From an uncultured Traorella sp. (lineage in GTDB: Bacteria; Bacillota_I; Bacilli_A; Erysipelotrichales; Erysipelotrichaceae), in contig CALUVS010000017.1 of the NCBI GenBank assembly GCA_944324265.1, positions 1 through 45,227 on the forward strand: DNA of 45,227 nt, read 5' to 3'. Under the pieces are notes generated by a model that worked only from the letters and a program-made list of their open reading frames with translations, searched no databases and was not told the DNA's origin. This document shows positions 41,195 through 45,227 of this stretch, piece by piece. The position numbers and the translations under genes were made by a program. Each line of letters begins with the position of its first letter. Position 1 is the first letter of the stretch.

Positions 41195-42589
41195 ATGCGT
41201 ATTGATGAAGCTCGTCCTTATGTTGTGGACAAATTAAAATATGCTTTAAATCCTTCTTCGATAGCTGTTGTCGGTGCCAGCAGATATCCAACAAAAGTCG
41301 GAAATAAAGTGGTCAGTGAATTGCTGAAATGGGGTTATCAAGGAAAGATTTATCCAATCAATCCTCGTGCAGATAAAGTATTGGGCTTAAAGGCTTATCC
41401 TACATTGAGAGATATTCATGAAGAAATCGATTTGGTATTTATTGCTGTACCGGCTCATTTGGTTACAGCGGTTGTTCAGGATGCAGTGGCTGTTCAAGCC
41501 AAAGTTGTTACTATTGCAACCAGTGCATTCAAAGAAATCGGAAGAGAAGAATTGCAGAATAATATTACGCAATATCTCAGAGATCATCAAATTCCTTTGA
41601 TTGGACCAAATCTTGTCGGAATGGGAACGCCTTATGCTCATTTCAACTGCGGTTTCATTCCATATCTGCCTGTGGAAGGACCGGTGGCAATGATCAGTCA
41701 ATCAGGAGCAAATTTATTGGCTGCTTTAGGAACCAGCCAGATGAATCACTTCGGTATGTCATTTTTTGTCGGATTGGGCAATAAAGCAGATGTAGATTTC
41801 AGTGAATTTATTGAATATGCACAGAATGATCCGCATACAAAATGCTTATCTATCTATATTGAAGGCTTGGACAGTCCGCAGGCGTTCATCAAATCTTGCC
41901 AAAAGGTGACAAAGCCAATTGTCGTTATTAAGGTTGGCGGCAGCAAGATCGGCAATAAGGCAGCTTTTGCACATACTGCCAGTGAAAACCCTGAATCTGA
42001 TGATTATTATGATCAAGTCATCAAAGAAGCGGGTGCGATTCGTGCTCAGACTTGGCAGGAATTTTTGGATATTTCCTTGGCTTTGGGCTATATGCCTCCA
42101 TTAAAAGGAGATCATGTTGTGATGGTTACCAATGGCGGCGGAGCCGGTTTGCTTTCTTGTGATCATTTTGAACGATGCGGCATGCCATTGCACGAATTGA
42201 AAGAAATATCACCGCTATTGGAATCCCGTATCCGTGCTTACATGCCGATGTTCGGTTCTCCGCTGAATCCAGTTGATATCAGCGGTACAGCTAGTGTGAT
42301 CCAATACAAAGGAGCTTTTAAACAAGTATTAAGAGATCCGAATGTGGATGGATTATTAGGCGCTATCTGTCCGACTGCAGTAACTGATGTCAATGGGGTA
42401 GCTGAAGCCGCTATCGAAGTATATGAATCCTGCAAAGATCTGCATAAACCATTCATTATGATCTGTCAAGGCGGTCAGGAATGCCATGAAGCCATCATGA
42501 AGCTGAGAGATCATGGAATTCCGGCTTATCCAACTGCAGAACAAGCAGTCAATGCAATGGTTGCTTTAAGAAAACAAGCGATTAAATAA
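41195..42589 (+). CDS. Acetate/acyl-CoA ligase (ADP-forming), alpha subunit
   Basis: This alpha subunit of an NDP-forming acyl-CoA synthetase interconverts acyl-CoA, ADP and phosphate with acid, CoA and ATP. The CoA-binding Rossmann domain opens with SSIAVVGASRYPTKVGN (residues 21-37). The ligase domains follow with GPNLVGM, SQSGANLLAAL and GGGAGLL. The phosphorylated His is probably H260 in AAFAHTAS, close to His257 of the Pyrococcus alpha subunit. At 464 residues it holds only the alpha part; the ATP-grasp beta subunit that should accept the phosphate is neither fused nor adjacent. AAGGAGG lies 10 bases upstream. Confidence 0.85.
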   Translation: MRIDEARPYVVDKLKYALNPSSIAVVGASRYPTKVGNKVVSELLKWGYQGKIYPINPRADKVLGLKAYPTLRDIHEEIDLVFIAVPAHLVTAVVQDAVAVQAKVVTIATSAFKEIGREELQNNITQYLRDHQIPLIGPNLVGMGTPYAHFNCGFIPYLPVEGPVAMISQSGANLLAALGTSQMNHFGMSFFVGLGNKADVDFSEFIEYAQNDPHTKCLSIYIEGLDSPQAFIKSCQKVTKPIVVIKVGGSKIGNKAAFAHTASENPESDDYYDQVIKEAGAIRAQTWQEFLDISLALGYMPPLKGDHVVMVTNGGGAGLLSCDHFERCGMPLHELKEISPLLESRIRAYMPMFGSPLNPVDISGTASVIQYKGAFKQVLRDPNVDGLLGAICPTAVTDVNGVAEAAIEVYESCKDLHKPFIMICQGGQECHEAIMKLRDHGIPAYPTAEQAVNAMVALRKQAIK

Positions 42590-42609
42590 GTTTTATATTT
42601 TATGAATCA

Positions 42610-42641
42610 AACAGGGATGATGCATTCATTCCTGTTTTTTT
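42610..42641 (+). terminator. Intrinsic terminator after the acyl-CoA synthetase gene
   Basis: AACAGGGATGA (42610-42620), loop TGCAT, TCATTCCTGTT (42626-42636) with one G-U pair, then T residues. Confidence 0.9.
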
Positions 42642-42660
42642 ATGAAAGTTAAGTTCTGCA

Positions 42661-42669
42661 TGATATAAT
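42661..42669 (+). promoter_or_regulatory. Extended -10 promoter for the GNAT gene
   Basis: TGA-TATAAT is an extended -10 with a perfect hexamer; no good -35 box lies upstream (TATGAA at 17 bases). AGAGGAGAT and the ATG follow. Confidence 0.55.
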
Positions 42670-42690
42670 ATTTTCAAAGAGGAGATAAAT

Positions 42691-43218
42691 ATGGAAAAAA
42701 TGATTTTAATGAAACCGGATGCTTCTTTTGCGGAAGAAATTCGTTCTTATCGTGAAGAATTTTTGAAAAATGGCGATTCCATGGATGGAACAGCAAGTCT
42801 GCGCCGTGATGAGGATCCAGTGGTTTGGCTGAAAAATGTGGAGCTTTATGCAGACAAAGAAACAGTTCCAAGTAATTTTGTATGTGCCACTCAATTTATT
42901 TATGTTCGTGAAGCGGATCATAGAATTGTCGGGATGATTCAAATCAGACATGAACTGAATGAATATTTAAGTCAATACGGCGGACATATCGGTTATTCAG
43001 TACGTCCGAGTGAACGAAGAAAGGGCTATGCGAAACAAATGCTTCAAAAATGTCTTCCATACTGTAAATCATTGGGTATGGATCGGGTATTAGTTTCTTG
43101 TATAGATACAAACATTGCCAGCCGCAAAACGATATTGGCCAATGGCGGTGTCTATGAATCCACTGTTTATGAACCGAATGAACAGATTAATTTAGAGAAA
43201 TATTGGATTCAATTGTAA
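42691..43218 (+). CDS. GNAT family N-acetyltransferase
   Basis: This 175-residue acetyltransferase has the GNAT core. FIYVREADHRIVGMIQIRHELN forms the central strands. GYSVRPSERRKGYAKQML (about residues 108-125) is the acetyl-CoA loop, with the R-x-x-G-Y-A pattern. VLVSCIDTNIASRKTILANGG (about 136-156) is the motif B end. The substrate is unknown; the length and ending resemble small-molecule GNATs of Firmicutes. It is followed after 19 bases by the DUF3592 gene, probably on the same message. Confidence 0.9.
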   Translation: MEKMILMKPDASFAEEIRSYREEFLKNGDSMDGTASLRRDEDPVVWLKNVELYADKETVPSNFVCATQFIYVREADHRIVGMIQIRHELNEYLSQYGGHIGYSVRPSERRKGYAKQMLQKCLPYCKSLGMDRVLVSCIDTNIASRKTILANGGVYESTVYEPNEQINLEKYWIQL

Positions 43219-43237
43219 ATACAGAAGGAGTGAGAAT

Positions 43238-43627
43238 ATGTTTGTCGTTTGGCTGATGGGCACTATCTTTTTAAGTGTAGGTCTTTTCGTATGTGTACCG
43301 CGTTATATTCGCTTTTTCAAATGCAAAGCTTCTGTTATTGGTATCATGAACGGTCTGCGTCATCATCGAGATAATGACGGCACCAGCACAAAAGCATATT
43401 ATGAATATACTGTCAATGGCGTTCATTATCAAAAGAATACAGGATGGACAAGCAACGGGATTTTCCGTGTCGGAAAAGAATGCGTTGTCAAATATGATCC
43501 AAATAAACCAGAGCGTTCCTATCTTCCGAAAACCGGACAGATCATCAATTGTATGGTCGGTACTCTATTTGCTTTTGCCGGAGTCGGCATTTTTATCTGC
43601 GGCTTTCTTTTGATGAGAATACTATAA
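43238..43627 (+). CDS. DUF3592 small membrane protein
   Basis: The 129-residue protein has an N-terminal transmembrane helix (about residues 2-24), an outward beta domain (AYYEYTVNGVHYQKNTGWTS, then GKECVVKYDPNKPERSYLP), and a C-terminal helix at about 107-127. YDP.NP-type wording between two helices is the hallmark of DUF3592; the function is unknown. AGAAGGAG precedes the ATG. Confidence 0.8.
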   Translation: MFVVWLMGTIFLSVGLFVCVPRYIRFFKCKASVIGIMNGLRHHRDNDGTSTKAYYEYTVNGVHYQKNTGWTSNGIFRVGKECVVKYDPNKPERSYLPKTGQIINCMVGTLFAFAGVGIFICGFLLMRIL

Positions 43628-43628
43628 T

Positions 43629-43642
43629 GCAACCAAAGTTGC
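43629..43642. repeat. Short palindrome GCAAC-CAAA-GTTGC
   Basis: A perfect 5-bp inverted repeat with a 4-base centre begins just after the DUF3592 stop, 8 bases before the promoter of the HTH gene. It may be a weak hairpin without a T-run, or an operator for the HTH protein. Confidence 0.3.
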
Positions 43643-43649
43643 GCTCTAG

Positions 43650-43677
43650 TTGGCAGTCATGAGATGAATTTTATGAT
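43650..43677 (+). promoter_or_regulatory. Promoter for the membrane-anchored HTH gene
   Basis: TTGGCA (43650-43655), 16 bases, TATGAT (43672-43677). Transcription would begin near 43684, shortly before GGAGGG and ATG 43705. This argues against the in-frame start at 43681. Confidence 0.55.
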
Positions 43678-43704
43678 ATATTGAAACTGACGGAGGGTGC
43701 AAAT

Positions 43705-44415
43705 ATGTCTCTAGGAACAAAAATTAAAGCATATCGGAAAAAAGCTGGGATGTCTCAGGAAAAATTAGCTGAGCTGTGCGGTGTCAGCCGTCAAGCTATT
43801 GCCAAATGGGAAAGTGATCTCAGTATGCCGAACAGTGATCATTTATTTCAGCTGGCTCAAATATTCCATGTTTCTGCAGAAAACTTATTGGCCGCGGAAG
43901 AAACGCAGAAAGAAGAAAAAAAGAAGCAGTTCAAGAAAAATATTTCTGCCGGTTTCTTTATGATCTTAACTTATCTTCTTGTTTATTTGCTGGGACGGAT
44001 CATATGTGCCAAACCGCAGGATCAAAGTGTTCTGGGCTGGCTTTTCGGAATAGATTCCATTTATTATTTATATGGCTGGTTATTGACAAGCAAGCTTTTC
44101 TGGATTGCGATGCTGATTTCTGTATTGCCGGCTTTTTTCGGAAAGATTTATTATTCACTGACAACTCTTGTCTCATTTGTGCTTGGCATTTTCATAGGAG
44201 AAATATTCGGTCCTTATCCGCAGGGAGCTTTTTATGGACATAATCATTATGGATGGGCCATCTGGCTTTTGATCTTTCTGTTTTCAATCGGAATGGGCAT
44301 TGCTTTAGAAAAAATAATGAAGAAAGAATATTCTCAGCATGATCTTAAGCTTTGGTTTGGCTGCTGGATGCTTTGCTTTGTCATAGCGGTAGTGTTTGTG
44401 TATGCGGTACGCTGA
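43705..44415 (+). CDS. Xre-family HTH regulator fused to a membrane domain
   Basis: The 236-residue protein starts with an Xre/Cro helix-turn-helix (residues 5-60: KIKAYRKKAGMSQEKLAELC, VSRQAIAKWESDLSMPN). A short lysine/glutamate-rich linker follows (about 68-82), then about five hydrophobic helices to residue 236. Membrane-anchored Xre regulators of this type are common in Firmicutes and probably sense membrane or small-molecule signals; the target is unknown, perhaps itself or the following lipoprotein. ATG 43705 has GGAGGG upstream. Confidence 0.88.
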   Translation: MSLGTKIKAYRKKAGMSQEKLAELCGVSRQAIAKWESDLSMPNSDHLFQLAQIFHVSAENLLAAEETQKEEKKKQFKKNISAGFFMILTYLLVYLLGRIICAKPQDQSVLGWLFGIDSIYYLYGWLLTSKLFWIAMLISVLPAFFGKIYYSLTTLVSFVLGIFIGEIFGPYPQGAFYGHNHYGWAIWLLIFLFSIGMGIALEKIMKKEYSQHDLKLWFGCWMLCFVIAVVFVYAVR

Positions 44416-44492
44416 AGTTTTCAATTGAATGATAATTTGAAACTTTTTTCCTTTTGAAAAAGTATTATAGATGGAAAGGGTAGGTGAATGCA

Positions 44493-45116
44493 TTGAAGAA
44501 AATAGTTTTATGTTTGGCATTGCTGCTGATGGGCTGCTCACAGACGGTCACTGAACAAAATAATCCTATGCCGACTTTTCAGGCTCAGGTTTTAAATGAA
44601 GATTTATTGGTCAATGGTCTGGAAGGGACAGAAGGTCTTATTTCTGTCAATACAAGTGAATGCAATGATTGTGCAGAGGTACAGGTCGGAGATATCGTAG
44701 AAATTACTTATGATGGGACAATTGCGGAAAGCTATCCGGCACAGGTCAATGGGTTGTCCATGAAAGTGATTGAAGAAGCTGAGGCTGCATTGATGATCGA
44801 TAATTGGTTTTATCAGGGAGAGGATGAAATGACATTGACTTTCTTCAATTATACTGATAAGCCGATTTATTTATTAGCTATTCCTGTTTTGGAGATATGG
44901 GAAGAGGATGGTTTTGTACCGATGGAAACACAGATCGCCGGCTGCGGAGTAAGAGATATTGTGGAAGATGAATATACGATTACTTTGCCGCTGACTGAAA
45001 TGTTTCCGGATCTGAATGACGGTCACTATCGCATCAGCTTCAATATTTCAAAAGAACAAGAGGACAGTACAGGTTTTGATGTAAGTGCAGAATTTGATTA
45101 TCAAAAGGCATTCTAG
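44493..45116 (+). CDS. Lipoprotein with Ig-like C-terminal domain
   Basis: This probable surface lipoprotein has KKIVLCLALLLMG-C as signal peptide and lipobox. The middle part (VQVGDIVEITYDGTIAESYPAQVNG, about residues 63-87) looks like a small OB/beta module found in Firmicutes DUF3221-like proteins. The C-terminal part (about 100-200: LTFFNYTDKPIYLLAIPVLEIWEEDG, LPLTEMFPDLNDGHYRISFNI) resembles the Big_14 immunoglobulin-like fold. TTG 44493 is preferred because AGGTGA lies 5 bases before it; GTG 44484 adds three residues and is possible. The ligand is unknown. Confidence 0.75.
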   Translation: MKKIVLCLALLLMGCSQTVTEQNNPMPTFQAQVLNEDLLVNGLEGTEGLISVNTSECNDCAEVQVGDIVEITYDGTIAESYPAQVNGLSMKVIEEAEAALMIDNWFYQGEDEMTLTFFNYTDKPIYLLAIPVLEIWEEDGFVPMETQIAGCGVRDIVEDEYTITLPLTEMFPDLNDGHYRISFNISKEQEDSTGFDVSAEFDYQKAF

Positions 45117-45128
45117 TGCCTTTTTCTT
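45103..45128 (+). terminator. Intrinsic terminator overlapping the lipoprotein stop
   Basis: AAAAGGCA (45103-45110), loop TTCTAG containing the stop codon, TGCCTTTT (45117-45124) and further T residues. Confidence 0.85.
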
Positions 45129-45156
45129 TACCTTCAATGAGGTTGTTGTGTATAAT
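45127..45156 (+). promoter_or_regulatory. Possible promoter near the window end
   Basis: TTTACC (45127-45132), 18 bases, TATAAT (45151-45156). Only the -10 box is strong. A transcript would start near 45163 and meet the hairpin at 45176-45218. Confidence 0.35.
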
Positions 45157-45175
45157 CCCGTCTTTGACAGTTAAA

Positions 45176-45218
45176 AACTCAGAATAAACCTTAATCATAG
45201 GCTTTTCTGAGCTTTTTT
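45176..45218 (+). terminator. Terminator-like hairpin at the window end
   Basis: CTCAGAA (45178-45184) pairs with TTCTGAG (45205-45211), with an inner CCT/AGG stem, followed by C and six T residues. No coding region lies between it and the previous terminator. Confidence 0.65.
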
Positions 45219-45227
45219 AATGTAACG

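Noticed and set aside
1-45227. CRISPR arrays, tRNA or rRNA genes, insertion sequences
   Set aside because: No regularly spaced repeats, no cloverleaf-like or rRNA-like stretches and no transposase-like frames were seen on either strand.

Overview
The window is one near-continuous plus-strand stretch of a low-GC Gram-positive (Firmicutes/Bacillota) core chromosome. Gene order follows the classic Bacillus backbone (rbgA-rnhB, dprA-topA-trmFO-xerC, rpsB-tsf-pyrH-frr-uppS-cdsA-dxr-rseP, smc-ftsY-ylxM, lepA-hemW, rplU-prp-rpmA-obgE). Large blocks are missing: there is no hslUV or codY after xerC, no proS or polC after rseP, no ffh after ylxM, and no hrcA-grpE-dnaK after hemW. A short SMC, the Prp/L27 pair with an IQLF|A cleavage site, and the overall gene content point to the Erysipelotrichia. 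That placement is inference (about 0.6). TGA is an ordinary stop here (rbgA, trmFO and cdsA end with it), so a Mycoplasma-type code is excluded.

Layout. 1-3689: ribosome-assembly GTPase, RNase HII, and two membrane proteins, one with a probable frameshift at its start. 3827-4576: a decayed P-type ATPase remnant. 4697-9828: dprA, topA, trmFO and xerC. 9993-16974: translation, nucleotide, isoprenoid/phospholipid and membrane-protease cluster. 17053-18514: a nucleoside phosphorylase facing hemolysin III, the only minus-strand gene. 18623-24981: smc, ftsY, ylxM, ackA and nrnA. 25061-28275: a MATE exporter and lepA. 28357-30829: an overlapping three-gene operon of a winged-helix protein of unknown family, a Spo0A-like regulator with a degenerate receiver domain, and hemW. 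30899-33049: a methionine-rich lipoprotein, rpsO and a DUF1848 protein. 33224-37372: a complete carbohydrate ABC importer operon. 37560-39816: rplU-prp-rpmA-obgE. 39984-42589: a tandem Lrp/AsnC-like protein with an ADP-forming acyl-CoA synthetase alpha subunit. 42691-45116: GNAT, DUF3592, a membrane-anchored HTH regulator and a lipoprotein.

How the parts work together. Most genes are housekeeping and tightly packed, with many stop/start overlaps (ATGA, TAATG) implying translational coupling. Two carbon-metabolism operons, the ABC importer and the Lrp-like/acyl-CoA synthetase pair, carry near-identical 14-bp cre/LacI-like operators (12 of 14 bases) and are probably co-regulated. The ADP-forming synthetase alpha subunit and acetate kinase suggest fermentative acetate or acyl-CoA energy metabolism. 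Ribosomal genes rpsB, rpsO and rplU have untranslated leaders with visible stems. In rpsB and rpsO the -35 box lies inside the preceding terminator hairpin.

The most unusual item is the Spo0A-type DNA-binding protein coupled to hemW. No intergenic gap exceeds 300 bases. I saw no tRNA, rRNA, CRISPR array, insertion sequence or prophage. All calls come from reading the sequence and family knowledge; no database search was run.
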